Shown here: piece by piece, positions 35,271 through 44,114 of the stretch
Position numbering within the stretch: position 1 is the stretch's first letter
Layout of the letters: every line of letters starts with the position of its first letter
Assembly (NCBI GenBank): GCA_036012905.1
Contig: DASCQF010000109.1
Location: forward strand, 80,685-144,684
Source: NP936 sp002726085
GTDB lineage: Bacteria; Acidobacteriota; Vicinamibacteria; Vicinamibacterales; UBA8438
Direction of reading: 5' to 3'
Length of the DNA: 64,000 nucleotides
Program-made: the position numbers and the translations under genes
The notes under the pieces: generated by a model
Database searches by the model: none
What the model was told of the DNA's origin: nothing
What the model saw: only the letters and a program-made list of their open reading frames with translations

Positions 35271-36263
35271 ATGCTCGTGGAAGACCGCGTGTCGGCGTAT
35301 CTCCGACGACGGAGTTTGGATCCGCGCACCACCGGTGTAGACCGGCTCCACGGGGATGCCTCGAATCGCTGCTACCTCCGCCTCACCCCACCCGATCGTG
35401 CATCCGTCATCCTCGCCGTCCATCCCGGTCCGTTCGCCACCGACGACTTGCCACAGATCGCGGTCGGCGCCTTGTTTTCTCGGCTGGCCATACCGGTTCC
35501 GGCGGTGATCGACCAGGCTGGCGATCTCGGCATCCTGGCCCTCGAGGACCTTGGTGATCAGACGCTGCAGGACTGGATGACCGCGCCCGATCGTGACCCC
35601 ACCGCCCTCTATCGCGAGGCGGTCGGTCTCATCGCCAGACTGCAACGTGAGGGCGACAGCCTCCGCGACGAGCAGACCCTCCCCTTCACACTGGCGTTCG
35701 ACGTCAGCAAGCTGAGCCGGGAGCTGGAGTTCTTCCGGTCAGAGTTCCTGCAGGCGTATCGGCGGGTCGACCTGGACCACAAGGAAGCCATTGCGCTGGC
35801 TGAGGAATTCTCTACGTTGGCCAAAGAACTGGCGGCCGAGCCACGCGTGCTCTGCCACCGCGACTATCACAGCCGCAATCTCATGGTCCATCGGGGACGG
35901 CTGGTCGTGATCGATTTCCAAGATGCCCGCATGGGACCGGACACCTATGACCTGGTCTCGCTGCTGCGCGACTGCTACGTCGACCTCTCGCCAGATCTGG
36001 TGACGGGGATGACAGAATACTTTCTGGAGACGGTGCCGACCGCGCACACCGCTGATTTCAGCCGACGGTTCGACCTGATGTCTGTACAACGTCACCTGAA
36101 GGCGCTCGGAACGTTCGGTCATCAGATCGCCGTCACCGACCGGCCCGGCTTCGCCGCCTACATCCCGCGCACGCTCGGACATCTGCGCCGAACCCTGCGC
36201 GCGTATCCCCGATTTGGACGGCTGCTCGATCTGCTCGCGCCGCACATGCCCGAGCTGGCCTGA
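35271..36263 (+). CDS. Aminoglycoside-phosphotransferase-fold sugar kinase (AmgK-like)
   Basis: A 330-residue kinase of the APH fold. The catalytic loop is LCHRDYHSRNLM and the metal motif IDFQDARMGP; the N-lobe contains ILAVHPGPFAT and LALEDLGDQTLQDW. AmgK phosphorylates MurNAc or GlcNAc at the anomeric position, and this protein has the same layout. It starts 1 bp after the nucleotidyltransferase, so the two probably act in sequence: sugar to sugar-1-phosphate to NDP-sugar. The sugar is not established. Confidence 0.85.
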   Translation: MLVEDRVSAYLRRRSLDPRTTGVDRLHGDASNRCYLRLTPPDRASVILAVHPGPFATDDLPQIAVGALFSRLAIPVPAVIDQAGDLGILALEDLGDQTLQDWMTAPDRDPTALYREAVGLIARLQREGDSLRDEQTLPFTLAFDVSKLSRELEFFRSEFLQAYRRVDLDHKEAIALAEEFSTLAKELAAEPRVLCHRDYHSRNLMVHRGRLVVIDFQDARMGPDTYDLVSLLRDCYVDLSPDLVTGMTEYFLETVPTAHTADFSRRFDLMSVQRHLKALGTFGHQIAVTDRPGFAAYIPRTLGHLRRTLRAYPRFGRLLDLLAPHMPELA

Positions 36264-36367
36264 CAGGGTCGATTTTCGGCGCGGCTTGGCCAGGGCTGTG
36301 TGGACGACACGAACTTCGGCGACAATAAGCCCAAGGACGCTCGCACCTACCCTATTCACGCTGACCG

Positions 36368-37204
36368 ATGCGCTTCGGAATCTCCACACACCTGTTCCAC
36401 GGCGAGCGGCTCGACCGCGACCATTTGGTCGAAGTCGCGGCGCACGGGTTCGACGCGATCGAGCTGTTCGCCACGCGCAGTCATTTCGATTATCACGACG
36501 AGGCCGCGATTGACTCCCTCGCCGAGTGGTTGGCTGACACGCGGTTGCGGCTACATGCCATCCACGCACCAACCACCGAAAGCTACGTCGACGGCACCTG
36601 GGGACCGCCGTTCTCCACGGCGTGGAGTGTGGCAGAGGGTCGCACACGCGCCATCGAGGAAGCCGCGGTGGCGCTGAACATCGCACGTCGGGTTGAGACC
36701 GGTTTCCTGGTCGTGCACCTGGGCACACCAAAGAGCTACGCACCAGACCGCGACAACGACCCGAGGGCGGCAGCACGAAGCGTGACCGAGTTGCACGCTC
36801 TGACCAGTCCCTTGGGTCTGCAGCTCGCGCTCGAAGTGATTCCAAACGCGCTGTCGACGGCGACGGCACTCGTCGACCTGCTGGACAAGGAGGCAGACCG
36901 GGCGGGACACGGCGTCTGTCTGGACGTCGGGCACGCATTTCTCGCCGGCGACGTGACCGAGGAGATCGAGACCGCCTCCGGCTATTTGGTCACGACGCAC
37001 CTTCATGACAATCTCGGTGTCACCGACCAACATCTGGTTCCCTTCGAGGGCGGCGTCGACTGGCCGGCAGCGATGATGACGATGCAGAAAGTTGGCTATG
37101 ACGGCATGTTGATGTTAGAGGTGGCCGGCGGCGCCGACTGGCGCGACGTCCTCAAACGCGCGGCCCGCGCCAGGACGAAGCTGGAACGTCTATGCGAAGG
37201 ATAG
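36368..37204 (+). CDS. Xylose isomerase-like TIM barrel sugar isomerase/epimerase
   Basis: A 278-residue AP_endonuc_2 family protein. It starts MRFGISTHLFHGERL and shows the barrel repeats AIELFATRSHFDYHD, LHAIHAPT, FLVVHLGTP, LALEVIPN, VCLDVGHAFLAGD, TTHLHDNLG and MLMLEVAGG, with the metal-site glutamate, aspartate and histidines. The substrate of such proteins cannot be told from sequence. asnS begins a few bases after its stop. Confidence 0.85.
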   Translation: MRFGISTHLFHGERLDRDHLVEVAAHGFDAIELFATRSHFDYHDEAAIDSLAEWLADTRLRLHAIHAPTTESYVDGTWGPPFSTAWSVAEGRTRAIEEAAVALNIARRVETGFLVVHLGTPKSYAPDRDNDPRAAARSVTELHALTSPLGLQLALEVIPNALSTATALVDLLDKEADRAGHGVCLDVGHAFLAGDVTEEIETASGYLVTTHLHDNLGVTDQHLVPFEGGVDWPAAMMTMQKVGYDGMLMLEVAGGADWRDVLKRAARARTKLERLCEG

Positions 37205-37208
37205 CGTG

Positions 37209-38498
37209 ATGGCCCACATCGAAGAGATCGCGAACCACGAAGGCCGGTCCGTGACGTTGCGGGGCTGGCTTCACAAGCGGCGTTCGAGCGGTAAGATTCA
37301 CTTCCTCACTGTGCGAGACGGCACTGGGTTCATCCAGGCGGTGATGTCGAAAGCGGCGGTCGGCGAGGAGCTGTTCCTGCAGGCGGGACACCTCGGCCAG
37401 GAGACCGCCATCGTCGTTCAGGGCAAGGTGCGAGCCGACGCTCGAGCGCCGGGTGGCTACGAGCTCGATGTCAGCGAGATGAGCGTCGCCGGAGAGACAC
37501 GCGACTACCCGATCACGCCAAAGGAACATGGCGTCGACTTTCTGCTGGACCGGCGGCATTTGTGGATCCGATCCGAGCGACAGCACGCGATTCTGCGGAT
37601 CCGTCACACGGTCATCCACGCGGTTCGGGACTTCTTGAACAACCAGGGGTTCACGCTGGCGGACACGCCGATTTTCACACCGGCTGCGTGCGAGGGCACG
37701 ACGACACTGTTTCAGGTCCCGTATTTCGATCACGCTACCGCCTTCCTCACACAGAGCGGTCAGCTTTACAACGAAGCCAACGCAATGGCGCTCGGGCGAG
37801 TCTATAGCTTTGGTCCGACCTTCCGAGCCGAGAGATCCAAGACCCGCCGTCACCTGACCGAGTTCTGGATGGTCGAGCCAGAGATGGCCTACGCAACGCT
37901 CGACGACGCGATCGACCTGGCCGAGTCGCTGATTACGGCGGTGGTAGCGCGGGCGCTCGAGACCCGCGGCCGTGAGCTCGAGACGCTCGAACGCGAGCGG
38001 GGATCGCTCGAGGCCATTCGCGCGCCGTTTCCCCGCATCACCTACGACGAGGCGGTCCGCATGCTTCAAGACCACGGCCGCCCCATCGAGTACGGCGATG
38101 ACTTCGGCGGCCCCGACGAAACGTTCCTCGCCGAACAGTTTGACCGGCCAGTAGCGGTGCACCACTACCCCTCAGCGACCAAGGCGTTCTACATGAAGCC
38201 GGATCCAGAGCGCCCGGAGCTCTCGTTGTCGGTGGACATCCTGGCGCCCGAGGGCTACGGCGAAATCGTGGGCGGGGGCCAGCGGCTCGACGACCTCGAC
38301 CTTCTCCTCCGGCGGATCACCGAACACGGCCTGCCACAGGAGGCATTCGAGTGGTATCTCGACCTGCGTCGGTACGGCAACGTACCGCATTCCGGGTTTG
38401 GGATGGGCATTGAACGCCTGGTGGCCTGGATCTGCGGCCTCGAGCACGTCCGAGAGACCATTCCATACCCCAGGATGCTGTACCGATTGACGCCCTAG
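37209..38498 (+). CDS. asnS: Asparaginyl-tRNA synthetase
   Basis: A 429-residue class IIb synthetase with an N-terminal OB-fold anticodon-binding domain (VTLRGWLHKRRSSGKIHFLTVRDGTG). The catalytic core has FLTQSGQLYNEANAMALGRVYSFGPTFRAERSKTRRHLTEFWMVEPE (motif 2), and GFGMGIERLVAWICG (motif 3). AsnS is told from AspS by the single short domain set and the QSGQLYNE text. A GTG at 37206 lies immediately before. It coexists with gatCA in this genome. Confidence 0.96.
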   Translation: MAHIEEIANHEGRSVTLRGWLHKRRSSGKIHFLTVRDGTGFIQAVMSKAAVGEELFLQAGHLGQETAIVVQGKVRADARAPGGYELDVSEMSVAGETRDYPITPKEHGVDFLLDRRHLWIRSERQHAILRIRHTVIHAVRDFLNNQGFTLADTPIFTPAACEGTTTLFQVPYFDHATAFLTQSGQLYNEANAMALGRVYSFGPTFRAERSKTRRHLTEFWMVEPEMAYATLDDAIDLAESLITAVVARALETRGRELETLERERGSLEAIRAPFPRITYDEAVRMLQDHGRPIEYGDDFGGPDETFLAEQFDRPVAVHHYPSATKAFYMKPDPERPELSLSVDILAPEGYGEIVGGGQRLDDLDLLLRRITEHGLPQEAFEWYLDLRRYGNVPHSGFGMGIERLVAWICGLEHVRETIPYPRMLYRLTP

Positions 38499-38656
38499 CA
38501 GTCCGGTTCGGGCTTCCGACAGACGCCAAAGGGGGCGCTCCCGACATGCTCCGCCTGGACCGGCGGCCGTGACGTCGGGCATGCCTGCGGCCTCTGTTCC
38601 AAGGCCCCGGCTCCCGTGCTATAGTTGTAAGGTTACGTTCGCGGTGATGGACGAGA

Positions 38657-38685
38657 GTGGGCGTTTTGGCCCGCTTTTTGTTTTT
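38657..38685 (+). terminator. Leader hairpin with T-run before rimP (attenuator-like)
   Basis: GTGGGC (38657-38662) and GCCCGC (38669-38674) pair around a 6-nt loop, followed by TTTTTGTTTTT (38675-38685). This is the form of an intrinsic terminator. A possible -10 (TATAGT, 38620-38625) lies upstream and the rimP start lies 17 nt after the T-run, so the hairpin is inside the leader of the long translation operon, where it could attenuate it. A hairpin at this place is common before rimP-nusA operons. Confidence 0.82.
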
Positions 38686-38701
38686 CGGGCAGACCCTCGC
38701 T

Positions 38702-39205
38702 GTGACCGAGTCGCGAAAAGATCGTCTCGGCGAAGTGCGATCAATTGCCGATCGGGTCGCACGCAGCCAGGGGCTCGAGCTCTTCGACCTGCAGTTCCGC
38801 CGCGAGTCCATCGGCTGGGTGCTGCGGATTGTCATCGACCGCCCGGCGGTGCCGGCGAGGCCAGACACCGACGGGCAGGGCGAGGACGTGACGGTAGGCG
38901 ACTGCGCGAAGCTCAGCGTTGACGTGAGTGCGGTCCTCGATGCGGAAGTGACCTTCGACCACACCTACACGCTGGAGGTGTCGTCGCCCGGACTCGACCG
39001 CCCGTTGCGCCATCTGGCTGATTTCGAGCGGTTTGTTGGACGGCGAGTCAAGATTGTCACGTCGGAGCCAATCGACGGACAACGATTCGTCTCCGGTCGC
39101 ATCACTGAGGTGGACGACCGGTTCATCGTGATCGCAGACGGCAAGACGACCCGCCGGGTTCCGGAAACGGCGGTCGCGCGCGCACGGCTGGAGGTCGAGT
39201 TCTAA
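38702..39205 (+). CDS. rimP: Ribosome maturation factor RimP
   Basis: A 167-residue protein for 30S subunit assembly. Family marks are GLELFDLQFRRESIGWVLRIVID, VTVGDCAKLSVDVSAVLDAE and YTLEVSSPGLDRPLRHLADFERFVGRRVKI. The GTG start at 38702 was chosen because the frame before it is the terminator hairpin. It opens the rimP-nusA-infB operon; nusA follows after 36 bp. Confidence 0.93.
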   Translation: MTESRKDRLGEVRSIADRVARSQGLELFDLQFRRESIGWVLRIVIDRPAVPARPDTDGQGEDVTVGDCAKLSVDVSAVLDAEVTFDHTYTLEVSSPGLDRPLRHLADFERFVGRRVKIVTSEPIDGQRFVSGRITEVDDRFIVIADGKTTRRVPETAVARARLEVEF

Positions 39206-39241
39206 GATGTCCGGTGGCTCGGGCCGTCGCGAGGAACAGCA

Positions 39242-40816
39242 ATGAACAACACGTTGCAACAAACCATCGAGGTGCTCGCAAAAGAAAAGGGCATCGAGGC
39301 GGACGTCATCATCTCGGCCATCGAGGACGCCGTGCTGACCGCGTCGCGGAAGTATTACAAGTCGGACGAGAACCTGCGGACCAAGTTCAATCACGAAACC
39401 GGGCAGGTCGAGCTCTTCGCCGTGCGGCAAATCGTCGAAGAAATGTCGGACCCAGCGACGGAGATCGCGCTCTCCGAGGCGCAGGAGCTCTATGGTGACG
39501 AGGCCGAGCCGGGGATGGAGATCGAGTTCCCAAAACCGACCGACGTGCTGGGGCGTATTGCCGCCCAGACAGCCAAGCAGGTCATCTTCCAAAAGGTCCG
39601 GGAGGCCGAGCGCGAAAACGTCTTCGATGAGTTCAACCAGCGACTGGGTGAGGTGGTCAACGGTCTCGTCAAACGGTTCGAAAGCGGTGACATCATCGTC
39701 GAGGTCGGCCGCGTCGAGGCGCAGTTGCCCAGACGCGAGCAGTCACGCGCCGAAAATTACACAACCGGGGACCGCGTGCGCGCGATCATCAAAGACGTCA
39801 ACAAGAACACCAAGGGCCCGCAGATCATCTTGTCGCGCACCGACCCCGTGCTCCTGATCAAGTTGTTCGAACAGGAGGTACCGGAGATCTACGACGGCAC
39901 CGTCGTCATTCGGGGCGCGGTCCGAGAGGCCGGAGACCGAGCCAAGGTCGCGGTGGCATCGCGGGAGCGTGAAGTGGATCCGGTCGGCGCCTGTGTCGGG
40001 ATGAAGGGCACCCGCGTCCAGGCGATCATTCGTGAGCTGCGTGGTGAGAAGATCGACATCGTTGAGTGGTCGGAAGACGCAGTGACCTTCGTGACCAACG
40101 CGATCAGCCCGGCGCGCGTGCAGCGGGTATCGGTAGTGGACGAGACCGAACGGGTCGTCGAAGCAGTCGTCGAGGACCGTCAGCTCTCATTGGCCATCGG
40201 TAAGAAGGGCCAGAACGTCCGCCTGGCGGCCAAGCTGACAGGCTGGAAAATAGACATCAAGAGCGAAGAGGAAAAACGACGGGAAGTCGAGGCCCAGTTC
40301 GACGGGCTTGGGACCGAACCCGCGCCATTGTCGGTACCAGGACTCGACGAGGGAATGGTCGAGAAGCTGAATGCCGCCGGCATCGAGACGGTGGAACGGA
40401 TGGTCTCAGCAACCGCGACCGAGCTGAGCGAGGTATTGGGCATTTCCGAAGGCTCGGCAGAGGCGCTGAGACAGGGTGCCGAGGCGGCGACCATGGCCGC
40501 CGGGGGCGCCGTGGGCAGTGGCACCTCCGAGGCGGCGCACCAGGACGGCATCGAGCCGATCCCCGCGGCGCCCCTCCCAGACCCGGCCGCCGCAGTTGAG
40601 CTCCCGGCCGAGGCGCCCCCTGACGAGCACGACGAGACTCCGTCGGCTCACGCAGCGGCTGACGAGGACGACGCCGCAACGGAGCAATCGGCGGCTGACG
40701 AGGACGACGCCGCAGCGGAGCAATCGGCGGCAGTGGACGGTGACGGTGGAGAGGCGACGAGGCCAACCGACGAGAACGGGAGCGCACCCGAGGACGAGGA
40801 AGGTCCGCGCAGCTAA
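39242..40816 (+). CDS. nusA: Transcription termination/antitermination factor NusA
   Basis: A 524-residue protein with the N-terminal polymerase-binding domain, an S1 domain (about 130-200), two KH domains (about 205-345, including GACVGMKGTRVQAIIRELRGEKIDIVEW and LAIGKKGQNVRLAAKLTGWKIDI) and one helix-hairpin-helix repeat (PGLDEGMVEKLNAAGIETVERM). The last 90 residues are acidic and low in complexity and contain a 12-residue unit (ADEDDAAxEQSA) repeated twice, encoded by two 36-bp repeats at 40658-40729. It pauses and terminates RNA polymerase and joins antitermination. Confidence 0.95.
   Translation: MNNTLQQTIEVLAKEKGIEADVIISAIEDAVLTASRKYYKSDENLRTKFNHETGQVELFAVRQIVEEMSDPATEIALSEAQELYGDEAEPGMEIEFPKPTDVLGRIAAQTAKQVIFQKVREAERENVFDEFNQRLGEVVNGLVKRFESGDIIVEVGRVEAQLPRREQSRAENYTTGDRVRAIIKDVNKNTKGPQIILSRTDPVLLIKLFEQEVPEIYDGTVVIRGAVREAGDRAKVAVASREREVDPVGACVGMKGTRVQAIIRELRGEKIDIVEWSEDAVTFVTNAISPARVQRVSVVDETERVVEAVVEDRQLSLAIGKKGQNVRLAAKLTGWKIDIKSEEEKRREVEAQFDGLGTEPAPLSVPGLDEGMVEKLNAAGIETVERMVSATATELSEVLGISEGSAEALRQGAEAATMAAGGAVGSGTSEAAHQDGIEPIPAAPLPDPAAAVELPAEAPPDEHDETPSAHAAADEDDAATEQSAADEDDAAAEQSAAVDGDGGEATRPTDENGSAPEDEEGPRS
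40658..40729 (+). repeat. Two tandem 36-bp repeats in nusA
   Basis: Units 40658-40693 and 40694-40729 differ at a single base (AACGG versus AGCGG). They encode the acidic ADEDDAAxEQSA repeat of the NusA tail. Confidence 0.92.
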
Positions 40817-40830
40817 GGCAAAGGACAGAC

Positions 40831-43590
40831 GTGGCCACGATCCGGATTTACAAGGTCGCTGAAGTGCTCGGGATCCCGAGTCACGAAGTCATCGACCTGC
40901 TCAAGCGCGAGCATGGCATCGAGGTAAAGAGCGCCTCGAGCACGATTGAGGAGATTGTCGCCACGCAATTCGCAGAGCGTACAGCGCGCGAACGCGACTT
41001 GAGTTTGCCAACGGGACCGCTCTTCTCGGCAAGATCGGCCTCAGGGAGCCGAGGTCGTAAAGGCGCGAAGGGCGCGAAGACGCCGGAACCCGCGCCACGA
41101 CCGCGGTTGGGCCCACCTCGTCTCGTCAAAGCGCCGAAGGTTGCCCCGGCGGCGGATTCGGTAGACCCGGTAGTCGCTGACGCGTCACCGGTCGCGACCG
41201 AGACACCGGCCGCCGTCGAAGCCACACCGCTCGAATCGGCACCAAGCCCGGCACCAAGCGATGTATCCGCCGAAGCGGCCTCAACGCCGCCCCCTGCGGC
41301 ACCATCGCCGACACCTGCCGAAGTGACGCCAGTAGAAGCGGTGTCCTCCGAGGCGGCGCTCGCCGAAGAGGCCCCGCCGGCACCCCTGGCGGCATCACCG
41401 ACAGTGCCGGCCCAGCCGGTAGCCGCTGCTGCAGCCACGCAACCACCGGCGCCGGCCGCTGAGAAGCCGGTGACACCGACCGGCCGACTCGTTCCGTCGA
41501 TGCTGAAACTGCGCGTCGAGGAGAAGGCACCGCCTCTGACGCCACCGCCCGCACCGATGGCTGCGTCCCTCGCGGCACGCCCTGTGGCTCGGGCCCGTCC
41601 GCGACCAGGCTCCCGGCCGATCGGTCCGGCGCCGACGCGACCCGCCGCACCGCTCGGCGGCTCGCGTCCGCTACCTACACAGCCGGTCAGGCCCGCCTCG
41701 GCCCGGCCCACCGGTCCTGCCGTCGGCTACCGGCCGTCGTTCCGGCCACCGCCGCGCCGGCCGGGAGGAAAGCGACGCCGTCCACCGCGTCCCTCGATAC
41801 GACAGGCACCGGAACCGCCGCCGCCGATCACCCGCACGATCTCGCTTGCCGAAGGGATGACCGTCAAGGACCTTGCAGAAAGGCTGGACCTCAAGGCGAA
41901 GGACGTCCTGAAGAAGTTGATAGAGCGACGGTTGATGATGACCATCAACACGACGCTGGATACCGAAACGGCGACGATGGTGGCCAGGGAGTTCGGCGCC
42001 GACGTCGAGATGCGCTCGTTCGAAGAGGAAGTGGCCGAGGTCGAATCGACGGCCGTTGAGACCGATGAGTTGGTCCCGCGGGCGCCGATCGTCACCGTGA
42101 TGGGGCACGTTGACCACGGGAAGACGACCTTGCTCGACGCCATCCGAGACTCGCGTGTCGCCGACCGTGAGGCAGGCGGAATCACGCAGCACATCGGCGC
42201 GTATGCCGTCGAGATCAAGGACCGGCGCATCGTGTTTCTGGACACGCCGGGTCACGAGGCGTTTACGTTGATGCGAGCGCGCGGGGCCCGTGTCACCGAC
42301 GTCGTCGTCCTCGTGGTCGCGGCCGACGACGGCGTGATGCCTCAGACCAAAGAGGCGATCGAACACGCCAAGGCAGCAGACGTGCCGCTGATCGTCGCAA
42401 TCAACAAGATCGACAAAGCCAACGCAAATCCCGAACGCGTCAAGACCGAGTTGTCGGAGATAGGGTTGACGGCCGAAGACTGGGGCGGGCAGACGGTGAC
42501 GGTCGAGGTCTCGGCCAAGCAGCAGCAGAACCTCGACACCCTGCTCGAAATGATCTTGCTCGTCACCGAGATGGGCGAGTTCAAGGCCAACCCGAAGCGC
42601 AGTGCGAGCGGAACCGTCCTCGAAGCCAAGATCGATCGCGGGCGCGGTCCAGTCGCCACGGTCCTCGTCAAGGACGGCACGTTGCGTGTCGGCGACAATT
42701 TCATCGCCGGGCCGATCGTAGGCAAAGTGCGGGCGCTGATCGACGACCGGGCCGTCCAGCAGACCGAGGCCGGTCCGGCGAGCCCGATCGAAGTATTGGG
42801 CCTGACCGGGCTGCCGCAGCCGGGCGACACGTTTCAGGTCGTGGCAGATGCAGCCAAGGCGCGACAGATCGCGGTACTCCGCCAGAGCCATGCCAAGGCG
42901 AAGACCCTCGGTGAGCGGGGCGGTCGCCTGACGCTCGAATCGCTCCAACAGCAGATTGCCGAGAGCGGCACCAAGGAACTGCCGATCATCGTCAAGGCAG
43001 ACGTCCAGGGGTCGGCCGAAGTGCTGGCCGACGCATTGAGCAAGCTTGGAGACGAGCGCGTGAAGGTGCGTCTGCTCAGCAGCGGCGCCGGCGCCATCAA
43101 CGAAGGGGATGTCGTCTTCGCGGCGGCATCGAACGCCGTCATCATTGGCTTCAATGTCCGACCCGACCGCAATGCCTCGGCAATGGCCGATCGGGAGCAG
43201 ATCGACATCCGGCTCCACCGGGTAATCTACGACATCACTGAGGAGATCAAGAAGGCGATGGCCGGTCTGCTCGAACCGACCGTCAAGGAGATCCAGATCG
43301 GCACCGCGGAGGTGCGGGACGTGTTCAAGGTGCCGAAGTTCGGTGCGGCTGCGGGATGCATGGTCCAGGAAGGCAAGGTCACGCGCGCGGGCGATACTCA
43401 GGCCCGGCTCCTCCGCGACAACGTAGTGCTCCACGAGGGCCGCCTCGGGTCGCTCCGCCGGTTCAAGGACGACGTGGCTGAAGTGAAGAACGGTCTCGAG
43501 TGCGGCATCGCCTTCGAGCGGTACGCCGACATCAAAGTGGGCGACGTCATCGAGGTCTTTACGCTCGAGACAGTGGCCGCGACCGTTTGA
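40831..43590 (+). CDS. infB: Translation initiation factor IF-2
   Basis: A 919-residue GTPase that brings initiator tRNA to the ribosome. An N-terminal IF2_N helix region (IRIYKVAEVLGIPSHEVIDLLK) is followed by about 280 residues of Pro/Ala/Thr-rich linker, then a second IF2_N domain, the GTPase domain with G1 at residue 425 (GHVDHGKTTLLD), DTPGHEAF, NKIDKA and a SAK motif, and domains II to IV (EIQIGTAEVRDVFKVPK). It starts with GTG, 15 bp after nusA. The linker is long, in the usual range for high-GC genomes. Confidence 0.97.
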   Translation: MATIRIYKVAEVLGIPSHEVIDLLKREHGIEVKSASSTIEEIVATQFAERTARERDLSLPTGPLFSARSASGSRGRKGAKGAKTPEPAPRPRLGPPRLVKAPKVAPAADSVDPVVADASPVATETPAAVEATPLESAPSPAPSDVSAEAASTPPPAAPSPTPAEVTPVEAVSSEAALAEEAPPAPLAASPTVPAQPVAAAAATQPPAPAAEKPVTPTGRLVPSMLKLRVEEKAPPLTPPPAPMAASLAARPVARARPRPGSRPIGPAPTRPAAPLGGSRPLPTQPVRPASARPTGPAVGYRPSFRPPPRRPGGKRRRPPRPSIRQAPEPPPPITRTISLAEGMTVKDLAERLDLKAKDVLKKLIERRLMMTINTTLDTETATMVAREFGADVEMRSFEEEVAEVESTAVETDELVPRAPIVTVMGHVDHGKTTLLDAIRDSRVADREAGGITQHIGAYAVEIKDRRIVFLDTPGHEAFTLMRARGARVTDVVVLVVAADDGVMPQTKEAIEHAKAADVPLIVAINKIDKANANPERVKTELSEIGLTAEDWGGQTVTVEVSAKQQQNLDTLLEMILLVTEMGEFKANPKRSASGTVLEAKIDRGRGPVATVLVKDGTLRVGDNFIAGPIVGKVRALIDDRAVQQTEAGPASPIEVLGLTGLPQPGDTFQVVADAAKARQIAVLRQSHAKAKTLGERGGRLTLESLQQQIAESGTKELPIIVKADVQGSAEVLADALSKLGDERVKVRLLSSGAGAINEGDVVFAAASNAVIIGFNVRPDRNASAMADREQIDIRLHRVIYDITEEIKKAMAGLLEPTVKEIQIGTAEVRDVFKVPKFGAAAGCMVQEGKVTRAGDTQARLLRDNVVLHEGRLGSLRRFKDDVAEVKNGLECGIAFERYADIKVGDVIEVFTLETVAATV

Positions 43591-43633
43591 GAGCGCAGCC
43601 CGCACTGAAGTGAGGCGGCTGTGGTAAGTCCGC

Positions 43634-43708
43634 CGAGGCGCGCGACAATGCGCGCCTCGCGGTCGCAGAGTGGGGCTCTCGGGGTCCCCGCGTAGCGACC
43701 GCGTGGGG
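43634..43708. repeat. Strong hairpin and REP-like palindrome between infB and ylxP
   Basis: CGAGGCGCGC (43634-43643) and GCGCGCCTCG (43650-43659) form a perfect 10-bp stem with a 6-nt loop and no T-run. At 43686-43708 follows CCCCGCGTAGCG with a related ACCGCGTGGGG, a member of the CCCGCGTAGCGGG palindrome family. Confidence 0.75.
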
Positions 43709-43729
43709 TGCGGGACGCAGCCCCGTCTG

Positions 43730-44014
43730 ATGATGGTCGTAGGACTCCTCTCCATCGAACTGCATCTCGCTGGCGCGCGCTCGTTGAAAGACAAACGCGC
43801 AGTGCTCCGTCGGCTGAAGGACCGGGTGGGCCGGCTCAATGTCGCCGTCGCCGAGGTTGCCCACCACGACCTGCGGCAACGCGCCGGTCTCGGTGTCGTG
43901 ACGGTCGGCGTCGACCAGGAGATAGCGGAACGCACGCTCGAGAGCGTCGTGTCGGAGATCGAGCGGGTGGAGCCGGGTCTTCTCGTGCGGAGCGAGATCG
44001 AATGGCTAGCGTAG
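43730..44014 (+). CDS. ylxP: DUF503 / YlxP-family protein
   Basis: A 94-residue DUF503 protein. The start MMVVGLLSIELHLAGARSLKDKRAVLRRLKDRVGRLNVAVAEV is the family pattern. It is a small ferredoxin-like-fold protein regularly found between infB and rbfA; a role in ribosome biogenesis is suggested but unproven. The usual ylxR-like gene is absent. A Met at 43733 is an equal start. Confidence 0.9.
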   Translation: MMVVGLLSIELHLAGARSLKDKRAVLRRLKDRVGRLNVAVAEVAHHDLRQRAGLGVVTVGVDQEIAERTLESVVSEIERVEPGLLVRSEIEWLA

Positions 44015-44037
44015 CCGTTGTGGCCAATGTAGATGTT

Positions 44038-44091
44038 GGCGAAGCCCTCCGGCTTACTCGTGACTTCTGTCTTCTGCCTTCTGACTTCTCG
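44038..44091 (+). repeat. Hairpin-heptamer element between ylxP and rbfA
   Basis: Head GGCGAAGCC-CTCC-GGCTTA at 44038 on, then after a short gap CTTCTGT, CTTCTGC, CTTCTGA, CTTCTCG (44064-44091). It ends 23 bp before the rbfA start. Confidence 0.85.
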
Positions 44092-44114
44092 AGGGTGCTG
44101 TTCTAGACCGGCAA

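Noticed and set aside
38499..38656. Possible tRNA gene before rimP (GGTTCGGGC text)
   Set aside because: No cloverleaf could be drawn and no anticodon arm is present.
43730..44014. Treating the gene as ylxR
   Set aside because: The sequence is DUF503 (YlxP type); the YlxR signature is missing.
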